This document shows positions 11,164 through 22,900 of a stretch of DNA of 64,000 nt, piece by piece; the stretch's first letter is position 1, and each line of letters starts with the position of its first letter. The position numbers and the translations under genes were made by a program. Below the pieces are notes generated by a model, which saw only the letters and a program-made list of their open reading frames with translations, was not told the DNA's origin and did no database searches. The DNA lies in assembly GCF_003086295.3 (NCBI RefSeq), contig NC_092039.1, positions 65,491,649 to 65,555,648 of the forward strand, in the 5' to 3' direction. Source of the DNA: Arachis hypogaea (Eukaryota > Streptophyta > Magnoliopsida > Fabales > Fabaceae).

Positions 11164-12275
11164 ATGGCATCCAAGGCCAGAGAAACCTCTAGAAAGAGGA
11201 AAGGGAAGGCAAAAGCTTCCACCTCCGAGTCATGGGAGATGGAAAGATTCATCTCAAGGGTGCATCAAGACCACTTCTATGAAGTTGTGGCTTTGAAGAA
11301 GGTGATCCCCGAGGTCCCTTTTTCACTCAAAAAGAGTGAATATCCGGAGATCCGACATGAAATCCGAAGAAGAGGTTGGGAAGTTCTTACCAATCCCATT
11401 CAACAAGTCGGAATCTTAATGGTTCAAGAGTTCTATGCCAATGCATGGATCACCAAGAACCATGATCAAAGTGTGAACCCGGATCCAAAGAATTATCTTA
11501 CTATGGTTCGGGGGAAATACTTGGATTTTAGTCCGGAAAATGTAAGGTTGGCATTCAACTTGCCCATGATGCAAGGAGATGAACATCCTTACACTAGAAG
11601 GGTCAACTTTGATCAAAGGTTGGACCAAGTCCTCACAGTCATATGTGAAGAGGGTGCCCAATGGAAGAGAAATTCAAGAGGGAAGCCGGTTCAATTGAGA
11701 AGGCATGACCTCAAACCCGTGGCTAGAGGATGGTTGGAGTTTATCCAACGCTCAATCATTCCCACTAGCAACCGGTCTGAAGTTACCATAGACCGGGCTA
11801 TCATGATTCATAGCATCATGATTGGAGAAGAAATAGAAGTTCATGAGGTTATATCTCAAGAGCTTTATAAGGTGGCGGACAAGTCCTCTACCTTGGCAAG
11901 GTTAGCCTTCCCTCATCTCATTTGTCACCTCTGTTATTCGGTTGGAGTTGACATAGAGGGAGACATCCCTATTGATGAGGACAAGCCCATCACTAAGAAA
12001 AGGATGGATCACACAAGAGACCCCACTCATCATGAGATCCCTGAGATGCCTCAAGGGATGCACTTTCCTCCACAAAACTATTGGGAGCACTAGGAGAATT
12101 GAGTTCCAACATGGGACAACTAAGGGTGGAGCACCAAGAACACTCCATCATCCTCCATGAAATTAGAGAAGATCAAAGAATCATGAGAGAGGAGCAACAA
12201 AGACAAGGAAGAGACATTGAGGAGCTCAAGCACTCCATAGGATCTTCAAGAGGAAGAACAAGCCGCCATCACTAA
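11164..12275 (+). pseudogene. Downstream ORF of A1 (putative plant transposon protein type), frameshifted near its end
   Basis: The ATG opens a basic N-terminus (KARETSRKRKGKAKAS), a plausible nuclear-localisation signal. The conserved domain spans residues about 35-260: FYEVVALKKVIPEVPF, RRRGWEVL, VQEFYANAW, VRGKYLDFSPENV, RRHDLKPVARGWLEF, SNRSEVTIDRAIMIH and LICHLCYSVGV. The first frame stops at 12091-12093 with a TAG. The matching tail (ELSSNMGQLRVEHQEH, then a Glu/Gln-rich coiled-coil ending GRTSRHH) is in another frame and ends at 12275, so an indel near 12075-12090 has split the gene. I see no transmembrane segment, so 'envelope' is not supported. The family function is unknown. Confidence 0.8.
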
Positions 12276-13150
12276 GGTGGACCCGTTCTTTAATTTCCTT
12301 GTTCTTTATTTTCTGTTTTTCGAATTTTAGTGCTTATGTTTATCTATGTTTGTGTCTTGTGATCATTAGTTTCTTAGTGTCTATGCCTTAAAGTTATGAA
12401 TGTCCTATGAATCCATCACCTTTCTTAAATGAAAAATGTTCTTAATTGAAAAAGAAAAGAATTGCATGAATTTTGAATTTTATAACAGTTTAATTATTTT
12501 GATGTGGTGGCAATACTTTTGTTCTCTGAATGTATGCTTAAACAGTGCATATGTCTTTTGAATTTGTGGTTCATGAATGTTGGCTCTTGAAAGAATGATG
12601 AAAAAGGAGACATGTTACTGAGGATCTGAAAAATCATAAAAATGATTCTTGAAGCAAGAAGAAGCAGTGAATACAAAAAAAAAAAGAAAAAAAAGAGAGA
12701 AAAACGAAAAAAAAGAAAAAGAGAGAAAAAGAAAGAAATAAAGTTGTGATCCAAGGCAAAAAGAGTGTGCTTAAGAACTCTGGACACCTCTAATTGGGAA
12801 CTCTAGCAAAGCTGAGTCACAATCTGAAAAGGTTCACCCAATTATGTGTCTGTGGCATGTATGTATCCGGTGGTAATACTGGAAGACAGAGTGCTTTGGG
12901 CCACGGCCAAGACTCAATAAGTAGCTATGTTCAAGAATCATCATACTTAACTAGGAGAATCAATAACACTATCTGGATTCTGAGTTCCTAAAGAAGCCAA
13001 TCATTCTGAATTTCAAAGGATAGAGTGAGATGCCAAAACTATTCAGAGGCAAAAAGCTAAAAGCCCCGCTCATCTAATTAATACTGATCTTCATAGATGT
13101 TTTTGGAATTCATTGCATATTCTCTTCTTTTTATCTTATTTGATTTTTAG
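12276..13150 (+). other. Noncoding 3' region of A1
   Basis: No supported ORF. A purine-rich stretch of A and GA runs (12676-12745) is followed by a block (about 12770-12960) closely matched on the minus strand in E1 (about 59540-59670). The sub-motif ATGTGTCTGTGG (12844-12855) recurs in B1 and D1. Confidence 0.65.
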
Positions 13151-13187
13151 TTGCTTGAGGACAAGCAACAATTTAAGTTTGGTGTTG
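13151..13187 (+). promoter_or_regulatory. AGGA hairpin and polypurine tract of A1
   Basis: Stem TTGCTTG/CAAGCAA with loop AGGA (13151-13168), then ATTTAAGTTTGGTGTTG directly against the 3' LTR start at 13188. Confidence 0.8.
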
Positions 13188-14039
13188 TGATGAGCGGATA
13201 ATTTGTACGCTTTTTGGCATTGTTTTTAGTATGTTTTTAGTATGATCTAGTTAGTTTTTAGTATATTTTATTAGTTTTTAGTTAAAATTCACTTTTCTGG
13301 ACTTTACTATGAGTTTGTGTGTTTTTCTGTGATTTCAGATATTTTCTGGCTGAAATTGAGGGACCTGAGCAAAAATCTGATTCAGAGACTAAAAAGGACT
13401 GCAGATGCTGTTGGATTCTGACCTCCCTGCACTCGAAGTGGATTTTCTAGAGCTACAGAAGCCCAATTGGCGCGCTCTCAACGGCGTTAGAAAGTAGACA
13501 TCCTGGGATTTCCAGCAATATATGATAGTTCATACTTTGCCCAAGATTTGATGGCCCAAACCGGCGTTCAAAGTCACCCTCAGAATTCCCAGTGTTAAAC
13601 GCCGGAACTGGCACCAAAATGGGAGTTAAACGCCCAAACTGGCATAAAAGCTGGCGTTTAACTCCAAGAAGAGTCTCTACACGAAAATGCTTCATTGCTC
13701 AGCCCAAGCACACACCAAGTGGGCCCGGAAGTGGATTTTTATGTCATTTACTCATCTCTGTACACCCTAGGCTACTAGTTCTCTATAAGTAGGACCTTTT
13801 ACTATTGTATTTTCATCTTCTTATCTTTGGAATCTTTTGATCTTTAGATCTTTTGATCATTGGGAGGCTGGCCATTCGGTCATGCCTAGACCTTGTTCTT
13901 ATGTATTTTCAACGGTGGAGTTTCTACACACCATAGATTAAGGTGTGGAGCTCTGCTGTACCTCGAGTATTAATGCAATTACTATTGATGAATGTGATGA
14001 ATGTGATGAACCGTGACACTCATCATCATTCTCACCTAT
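13188..14039 (+). repeat. 3' LTR of A1, left portion
   Basis: It matches the 5' LTR from its first base, including the TATA box near 13781-13790. It is interrupted after CCTAT (14035-14039) by the start of B1. Confidence 0.95.
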
Positions 14040-17000
14040 TGATGCAATTGCATATTTGTTATATTAGCTAGTTAGTTTAGTTGGTTTTAGCTTAATCTCA
14101 CTCATTTTCTCTAAATAAACAAGTCTTTTTATGAGTTTTATCTTCATGCATGAGAACATCAAGGAACATGTTGATTCTAGCCAAATTCATGAAAATAATT
14201 TAAAGAATACATACATGAATGAGTATGAATGAATCTTATGAAATTTATTGTATGAATTGGCAAGACTTTGAAGCTATTTCCTTTGTTGATGATAGGTGAT
14301 GAAACAAGGAAGCATGGAAGCAAGAATGATGCAAGCTGGGCAAGAAGAAGTTGGCGTTGCCAACTTGGGAATAGGGTGCGTTTTTATGGACAACGCCAGG
14401 CAACCAAGAAGCAAAGTTGGCGTTGCCAACTTGAGGAATGTGGTGCGTTGTTGAGGACAACGCCAGGCAGCCTTGGAAGAGAAGTTGGCGTTGCCAACTT
14501 GAAGAAAGGATTGAGTTATTCAAGGCAACGCCAAGCAACAAGAATGAAGCCTTGAAGAGGAGCTCGAGGGCGTTGCCAACGCCAAGAATCATAGGCGTTA
14601 CTCAAGGCAACGCCAAGCAACTTTGGCACCATAGGAAACAACCTCGAGGGCGTTGCCAACGCCAGGAATCATTGGCGTGTTCCTTGGCAACGCCAGAAAT
14701 GGTTGCTTGGCTAGGCACCAAGTCTTGGGTGCCAGCCAGGTTGCCAACGCCAGAAGGTGCTGCCAGCCAGGTTGCCAACGCCAGAATGTGCTGCCAGCCA
14801 GGTTGCCAACGCCAGAATGTGCTGCCAGCCAGGTTGCCAACGCCAGAATGTGCTGCCAGCCAAGTTGCCAACGCCAGAATCAAGTTGCCAACGCCAAGCC
14901 TTGCCAACCACGTTGCCAACGCCAGGAAAGCCTTGCCAGCCACGTTGCCAACGTGGGAAGCAAGTTTTAGAGCCTTGAAGAAGGCTTGAGCACGTTGCCA
15001 ACGCCAGCTTCTATGGGCGTGTTCACTGGCAACGTGGGAAGCAATGCCTGGAGCTAGGAAAGAAGGCTCGAGCACGTTGCCAACTCAAGAAAGCATTGGC
15101 GTGTTTGGCAACAACGCCAGGAATGGTTGCTTGGCTAGGCACCAAGTCTTGGTGCCAACCAAGTTGCCAACGCCCATAAGCCTTGCCATGCACATTGCCA
15201 ACGCCAGGAAGGGCACCAACCAAGTTGCCAACGCCCATAAGCCATGCCATGCACGTTGCCAACGCCCATAAGCCTTGCCATGCACGTTGCCAACGCCAGG
15301 AAGCAAACATGGAGCCTTGAGAAAGGCTCGAGCACGTTGCCAACGTGCTGAAGAGAAGGAGTGTTCATCAACAACGCCAGCCTCATTTCCCTGCTTTGGG
15401 AGGCTAGGCACGGGCACGTTGCTAACTTGGAATATAGGGGCGTTATCCACAACAACTCCAACAAGGCAGCCTGACCATGTCATCTTCAATGGAAGATATC
15501 TTGAGCTACAGAGATCAAAATTGAGTGCTTCCAGTTGCGTTGGAAAGCTAACATTCAGAGCTTTCCAACCATATATAATAGTCTATGGTGGAGCACAAAA
15601 TTGAAGCCAAACCAGAGTCATCTTTAGGCCCTAAAAACAAGAACATGAAGTGAAATTCAAGAAGGCTAGAGATGAGCCCTGGAGGGGGGCACGAGCACGT
15701 TGCCAACGTGCTAGCAAAGGGGCGTGTTTTGCAACAACGCCAGCCCCAAGTCCCTGCCTTGGGAGGTTAGGCACGGGCACGTTGCCAACTTGGGAATGAA
15801 GGTGCGTTTTTGGCAACAACTTGGCAGCTCAACCTTACCTTCTTTGAGGAAGCATAACTTGAGCTAGGAAAGTCCAATTGAGGTGATTCCAGTGGCATTG
15901 GAAAATAGACATCAAGAGCTTTCCAATGATGTATAATAGTCCATATTGAAGCAGAAGGTTGACACTCAAATTCTGGGCTACATTTAGCATGAAAATAGAG
16001 CCAAGAAGGGGAAAAGCAAGTTGTTAGCAACAACTTGGGCTAGCAACGCCCAAGTCTCAAACTTCACTTCCAGGAAATTGTGATGCACGTTGCCAACGTG
16101 CATTAAGGCCAGCATTATTGACAAAAACGCCAAGCCAATGGGCCAGAAGCATGATGAATGAACTCTTCCTTTCCAAGGCTAGTAACACTTCTTCCAATTG
16201 AGCCAAGAATTCAACAAAGAGGAAGCCCATATTGCTAACCCAATACAAGATCTTTGAAAGAGTTTTAGGAGTAGTATAAATAGAAGAGATTGGTGTACTT
16301 GTAAAGGACTTTTACACTTTTTGACACTTAGAACTTTTTCATACTTTTAGCACTTTATTTTGAGAACTCTTTAGTACTTCCGGGAGGATACCCGGGAGAG
16401 CATTTTTAGTTTTCTTTGGAATTTCTCTTCTTCATCTTCTAAAGCTTTAAGCCTTTCTTTATTCTTCTTCATCTTTCTTGGCATTTAGTTTAATTTTGAT
16501 TTATGGTAATTGTTGTTGAAATTGGAGCAATGATTCACTAAACCCCACTTTCATTAGGGGGAAGAGCTCTGCTTGTTGAAATGAATTGGTGAACTCATCT
16601 TCTCCTCCTCAATTCTAGTGGTTGATCTAAAGAGGGAACTCTTGATCTTCAAAGATTCAACCACCATCGAGAGAGGGGTTAATCTATATGAATTATGTGG
16701 TGAATTTGAGGAATGAGCCACATAATTCAGTTTAGAGTTCATCCTTTCATGATTCCTTTAATCAATATACCTTGGTTAGTATGTGAGATGTAACTCTCCT
16801 TGGTTGAGATTATGGGAATTGTGTGGCTGGATTAGACTTGAGCTTCATCTCTTCTCATGAACAATTAGATCACGAGAGTGGTAATTGGTTATGTTGAGAG
16901 AGATTGAATCACCAAGAGATTGGGGTTCAATCACCCACTTGCCATGGATCTATACCCATGATTGAGAAGGATTTGACTAACATCAATTCATGAAAACTAG

Positions 17001-17486
17001 CATCTCTGATCCCTAATGATCCTCTCTATCATTAATTCTCATTTCTTTTGCTCTTAGTGATTGAATACCCATTGCCCAATTCCCTTCTACACTCTTGCAA
17101 TTTATTATTCTTGTCATTTACATTCTGTTTCTTTATTTCTTGCTATTTACTATTTTGCTCTTTAGAATTCAGCACTTTATTTTCTTGCAATTTACTTTTG
17201 ATGTCATTTAAGTTTCTTGCAATTTAAGTTTCCGTTATTTACTTTCACTTTATTTCTCTATTCTAGTTCTTTACATTCTTTGCCATTTAAATTCTTGCAA
17301 TTATGTTCAAAAAATCACAATGCTCATGAAATCAAAACTATGTTTGCTTGACTAAATCTACCATTTAACTAAAGTTGCTTAATCTACCAATCTCCGTGGG
17401 ATCGACCTCACTCTTTGTGAGTTTTATTACTTGATACGACCCGGTATACTTGCCGGTTGTATGTGAAATCAAATTTTTACGTATCA
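14040..17486 (+). repeat. 5' LTR of B1
   Basis: 3447 bp, TG...CA. The U3 part is dominated by palindromes (14343-16110), followed by the TATA box GTATAAATAG at 16274-16283. The rest ends in the U5 core GTGGGATCGACC, GACCCGGTATACTTGCCGG and GTATCA. Compared with the 3' LTR it lacks one 68-bp repeat unit and has one extra 31-bp unit, which accounts exactly for the 37-bp length difference. Confidence 0.95.
14343..16110 (+). repeat. Palindrome array of the B1 5' LTR (TTGGCGTTGCCAA, CACGTTGCCAACGTG)
   Basis: Dozens of copies of GTTGCCAACGCCAG and its self-complementary variants, often 25-35 bases apart. A run of near-identical 31-base units (GCCAGCCAGGTTGCCAACGC..) lies at about 14735-14870. All lie upstream of the LTR TATA box. 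Long open frames on both strands here are by-products of the repeats. Confidence 0.9.
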
Positions 17487-17492
17487 AGTTTT

Positions 17493-17510
17493 TGGCGCCG
17501 TTGTCGGGGA
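17493..17510 (+). promoter_or_regulatory. Primer-binding site, tRNA-Asp, B1
   Basis: TGGCGCCGTTGTCGGGGA matches the tRNA-Asp 3' end with one mismatch (T for C), six bases after the LTR. Confidence 0.9.
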
Positions 17511-17668
17511 TTGGAAAGATTGACAATGATTAAGTGAAAGGTGGTTTAGATTAAGCATTTTCTTTGTGTTTTTATTAAGCCCACTAACTGTTTGATACTT
17601 TGTTTCACTAACCCCAATTTCACTCTAGTTCTAGAGTGTCTCACTTGTGATTTTGGTTTTGTTTGTGT

Positions 17669-19603
17669 ATGTCAGGAGCTAGTAGACGTAATATTGAGGA
17701 CGAGAGAACCCTCCGAAGGATAAGGAGAGCAGAAAGAGGAAAGTTCATAGTTGGTGAAGAAGGGTCAGAGGAATCAGAGGGAGAAGATCAAGTCATGGAG
17801 GATGAGATGCAAAATCCTCCTGGAGGGGTCAACAACAATAATGATGGACAAGCTAGAAGGGTGTTATCCTCGTACACTATCCCTGATCCAAGACATTGTG
17901 GGAGTAGTATTGCTACACCAAATGTTCATGCTCATAACTTTGAGTTGAAACCTCAGCTCATCACTTTGGTACAGAACAATTGCTCTTATGGAGGGGGACC
18001 TCTTGAAGACCCGAATCAACATCTCTCTGTTTTTCTGAGGATATGCAATACAGTGAAGACAAATGGAGTGCATCCAGATGTCTACAAGCTGCTACTGTTT
18101 CCATTCTCTTTTAGGGACAAGGCCACTCAATGGCTAGAGTCATTCCCCAAGGAAAGCCTCAACAATTGGAATGATGTGATGGGCAGGTTTTTAGCAAAGT
18201 TCTACCCACCTCAAAGAATCATCAAGTTGAAGACAGAGGTTCAAACTTTCAGGCAAATGGAAGGGGAGTCATTGTATGAAGCCTGGGAAAGATATAAGGC
18301 ACTAATGAGAAGATGTCCCCCTGACATGTTTAGTGATTGGGTCAAACTCCAAAACTTCTATGAAGGCTTAAGCTTAGAAGCAAGGAAGGGACTAGATTAC
18401 TCATCAGGAGGATCACTCAACATGATGAAAACTGCAGAGGAGGCTCAAGACCTCATTGAGATTGTGGCAAACAATCAATATTACTACTCATCAGAGAGGC
18501 AGCACAATCCAACCCCAAAGAAAGGTGTAATGGAGCTTGAAGGTGTTGATGCTATTTTGGCACAAAATAAGTTAATGCACCAACAAATCCAACAACAAAT
18601 GGAGATGATAACAAAGAGAATGGATGGTTTGCAACTTGCAGCAGTGAACACAACAAATCAACCATTGCTTGAATGGAACCAGGGTGAAGGGACCAATGTT
18701 GAACAACCACAAGAACAAGTTCAATACATGCAGAATACTTCAAATTCTCAGGATGAATTTCATGGTGATACATACAACCCATCTTGGAAAAATCATCCCA
18801 ATCTAAAGTGGGGTGAAAACCATTGGCAAAAGAATAGCAACCACAATCAAACCCGTAACACAAATAACCAAAATCACCATGCCAACAACACTAACCAATA
18901 TAGAAAAACACAAAACACATATCAACCACCCCATCATAACTCACAAACTCACCAAAATAACTTCTCTGCACCATCATCCAACTCACAAAATTACCACACT
19001 AATCCATCCAACAACTTCCAACAACAATCAACCCCCATCATACCCCCAATTAACCATCATGAAACTAGAATCTCAAGTCTTGAAGCAACCTTGCAAGCAC
19101 TTGCTCAAACCACTCAAGCCTTGGCTAAGGGACACAAGGAACATGAGGTCATCATGAAGAATATTGAGAGACAAGTGGGACAATTAGCCAAACAAGCCGA
19201 GAGACCAACCAATGTTCTCCCAAGTGACACAATACCCAACCCAAGAGAAGAATGTAAGGCTCTGCAATTAAGGAGTGGCAAGGTAGTTGGTGAAAGTTCG
19301 AATAAAGAAGCAATAAAAACCAAAGAGCAAGACACAGTGGAAGTACATGTGGAAAGGAAAGATGAAGAAAAGGGTTCAACATCTAACAAAGGCAAAGAAG
19401 TTGTCAAGCCACAAAGCAATCCACCTGGACAAAGAAGCAACCGTGATAGCAATGGGAGTGTGAATCCACAACAAGAAGGAGTAAAAGCCTATGTACCCAA
19501 GCTTCCATACCCAACTAGGATACACAAAGGAGCAAAGGACCAACAATTCCCAAGGTTCTTAGAAATCTTCAAGAAACTTGAAATCAACATCCCATTGGCA
19601 TAA
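17669..19603 (+). pseudogene. gag of B1 (in-frame stop at its junction with protease)
   Basis: The ATG at 17669 gives MSGASRRN, matching the MSG start of D1. The N-terminus TLRRIRRAERGK is basic, and the gag domain (residues about 110-245) has FRDKATQWLESFPK, FLAKFYPPQR, EVQTFRQ, GESLYEAWERYKALMRRCP and SSGGSLN. A Gln/Asn-rich, low-complexity segment (about 370-470) and a Lys/Glu-rich linker follow. No zinc knuckle is seen. The frame stops with TAA at 19601-19603 where D1 has Glu, and the same frame runs on into protease. I read this as a G-to-T nonsense mutation in a continuous gag-pol frame. Readthrough cannot be excluded. Confidence 0.9.
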
Positions 19604-19930
19604 GCTTTGGAACAGATGCCATTATATGCAAAGTTTCTTAAGGAATTGATCACCAAGAAGAGAAGTTGGCAAGAAAAAGAAACGGTGATTCTCAATCAAG
19701 AGTGTAGTGCCATTATTCAAAAAGGGTTACCTCCAAAACTCAAAGACCCTGGCAGCTTTCTCATACCTTGCACGATTGGGAGCATGGCTGTTGACAAGTC
19801 ACTTTGTGATCTGGGAGCAAGCATTAACTTAATGCCCCTTACCATGATGAAGAAAATGATGATTGAAGAGCTTAAACCCACAAGGATGTCACTCCAACTT
19901 GCTGACAGATCCATCAAAATACCAAATTGA
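19604..19930 (+). pseudogene. Protease region of B1
   Basis: It continues the gag frame. It carries LEQMPLYAKFLKEL, LKDPGSF, CTIGSM and the active-site motif CDLGASINLMPL of an aspartic protease (Asp-Leu-Gly instead of Asp-Thr-Gly). The frame ends at a TGA (19928-19930) after SIKIPN, where D1 has Gly. Sequence continues in the same frame, so this is the second nonsense mutation of the polyprotein. Confidence 0.9.
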
Positions 19931-22900
19931 GTAGTTGAGAACCTCTTGGTGAAGGTGAGAAACTTCATATTTCCAGCTGATTTTGTGGTCCTAGACATGG
20001 ATGAAGAGGGAAACAATTCAGTCATTCTTGGTAGACCCTTTTTGGCTACAGCTAGAACAATCATTGATGTGGAAAAAGGAGAGATGATTTTCAGAGTGCA
20101 TGATGAGCAAATGACCATAAATGTCTTCAAAGCAATGCAACACCCTGTTGAGAAAGAAAATTGCATGAGGGTTGATGTAGTAGATTCTTTGGTTGAAGAA
20201 GTGCTTGAAACAAACCATCAAATGAAACAAGAGGAAGTCTATAACATCAAGGGACAAGAAGAGAACAAATTGGAAGCATCAGGGGAACCAAGTGAAGCTA
20301 CGAAAGAAGAGGCACCACAACAAGAGTTGAAACCACTACCCCCTCATCTTAAATATGCATTCCTTGGTGAGAAGGACAGCTTCCCAGTGATCATCAATTC
20401 CACATTGAATGCAGAGGAAGAAGAAAAGCTCCTTGTGGTTTTGAAGGCTCACAAAGAGGCGTTGGGATGGACCATTGATGACTTGAAAGGCATAAGCCCT
20501 GCTGTATGCATGCACAAGATACTTTTAGAGGAGAATTCCAAACCAGTGGTACAACCCCAAAGAAGATTGAATCCCACAATGAAGGAGGTTGTTCAAAAGG
20601 AAGTCCTGAAGTTGTGTAAGGCTGGGATCATCTACCCTATATCTGACAGCCCATGGGTCAGTCCAGTGCAAGTAGTGCCTAAGAAAGGGGGGATGACTGT
20701 CATTGTTAATGAGAAGAATGAGCTTATTCCAACACGAACAGTGACAGGGTGGAGGATGTGCATAGACTATAGGAGGCTGAATGATGCCACACGAAAGGAC
20801 CACTTCCCTCTACCTTTCATTGACCAGATGCTTGAAAGATTGGCTGGCCATGCTTATTACTGTTTTCTTGATGGATATTCTGGGTATAACCAGATTGTGG
20901 TTGACCCCATGGATCAAGAGAAGACGTCCTTTACTTGTCCCTTTGGAGTCTTTGCATATAGGAGAATGCCATTTGGACTGTGTAATGCCCCAGCTACCTT
21001 TCAAAGGTGCATGCTATCAATCTTCTCAGACATGGTAGAAAAATTTATTGAAGTTTTTATGGATGATTTCTCTGTTTTTGGTGACTCTTTCAATACTTGC
21101 TTGCATCATCTTACCCTAGTCTTGAAAAGGTGCCAAGAAACCAATTTAGTTCTGAATTGGGAGAAGTGCCATTTCATGGTACCCGAAGGCATTGTTCTTG
21201 GTCACAAAATTTCAAGAAAGGGTATAGAAGTTGACAAGGCAAAAGTAGAAATTATAGAAAAACTTCCTTTGCCAACTAGTGTGAAAGCCGTTAGAAGTTT
21301 CTTAGGACATGCTGGTTTCTATAGGAGATTCATCAAAGATTTTTCCAAAATAGCAAAGCCACTAAGCAATTTGTTGGTGGTAGACAACCCTTTTATTTTT
21401 GATGATGAATGCAAACATGCTTTTGAAACTCTAAAGGCTAAGCTCACCACAGCACCAATCATCACACCCCCAAGTTGGGGACTACCTTTTGAACTCATGT
21501 GTGATGCAAGTAACCTTGCAATTGGTGCTGTGTTGGGGCAGAGGAAGGAAAAGAAGCTTCATGTTATCTACTATGCAAGTAAGGTATTGAATGAAACTCA
21601 AAGAAACTACACCACAACAGAGAAAGAGTTACTAGCAGTGGTATATGCTTTTGATAAGTTTAGACAATATTTGATTGGGTCTAAAGTCTTAGGGTATACT
21701 GACCATGCTGCTATTAAGTATCTTATGTCAAAACAGGATGCCAAACCAAGGCTAATCAGATGGGTGCTACTCCTACAAGAGTTTGACATTGAGATCAAAG
21801 ATAGAAAGGGAAGTGAAAATCAAGTTGCTGATCACTTATCAAGGGTACCACAAGATGCATACCAAGACAACCTTCCATCAATAAATGAAGAGTTTCCAGA
21901 TGAACACCTCTTGCACATTCAACATGTCCCTTGGTTTGTAGACATGGCCAACTACAAGGCGGGAAGAATCATTCCACAAGAGTACACAAAACAACAAGTT
22001 AAGAAGCTGCTACATGAGGCTAGGTTCTTCTTCTGGGATGACCCATTCTTGTTCAAAAGATGCCCAGATGGAATGATAAGAAGATGTGTGTCAGAGGATG
22101 AGATGAAGAACATACTATGGCATTGTCACAACTCTAATTATGGTGGTCATTTTGGGGCTGAAAGAACGGATGCAAAGGTCCTTCAAAGTGGTTTCTACTG
22201 GCCTTCAATCTTCAAGGATGCTAGAGAGTTTGTGAGCCAATGCAATGAATGTCAAAGAACAGGGGGTTTGTCAAAGAAAAATGAGATGCCTCAGAAGTTC
22301 ATTTTGGAAGTTGAACTCTTTGATCTGTGGGGAATAGATTTCATGGGACCTTTTCCTCCATCCTACACATTCAAATACATCTTGGTAGCAGTAGAGTATG
22401 TCTCCAAATGGGTAGAAGCAATAGCCAGCACCACATGTGATACCAACGTGGTCTTGCAATTCCTCAAGAAGAACATCTTCACTAGATTTGGAGTGCCCAA
22501 AGGACTTATAAGTGATGGGGGAAGCCACTTTTGCAACAAGCAACTAAATTCTTTACTCCACAAATATGGTGTTACTCACAAAGTGGCCACACCATATCAC
22601 CCACAAACCAATGGGCAAGCTGAACTTGCCAACAGAGAGCTAAAAAGGATCTTGGAGAAAACTGTGGGAACAACAAGAAAGGATTGGGTTAGGAAGCTGG
22701 ATGATGCACTTTGGGCATATAGGACAGCCTTCAAGACACCCATAGGAAAATCTCCATTTCAGCTAGTGTATGGAAAGGCATGCCACCTCCCTGTGGAGCT
22801 TGAACATAAGGCCTTTTGGGCCACCAAAATTCTGAATTTAGATGCTCAAGCAGCAGGAGAGAAGAGGTTGCTACAACTCAATGAACTTGAGGAGTTCAGA

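Noticed and set aside
11164..12275. Envelope gene, because of its position after pol
   Set aside because: None of the downstream ORFs (A1, B1, C2, E1) shows a signal peptide, a transmembrane segment or a cysteine pattern. They carry a basic N-terminus, a soluble-looking domain and coiled-coil tails.
14598..15489. Overlapping long open frames on both strands (up to 157 codons), repeated at 27734-28594
   Set aside because: They consist of the GTTGCCAACGCC palindrome array of the B1 LTR. Palindromic repeats without stops stay open in several frames. No start context, domain or conservation supports them.
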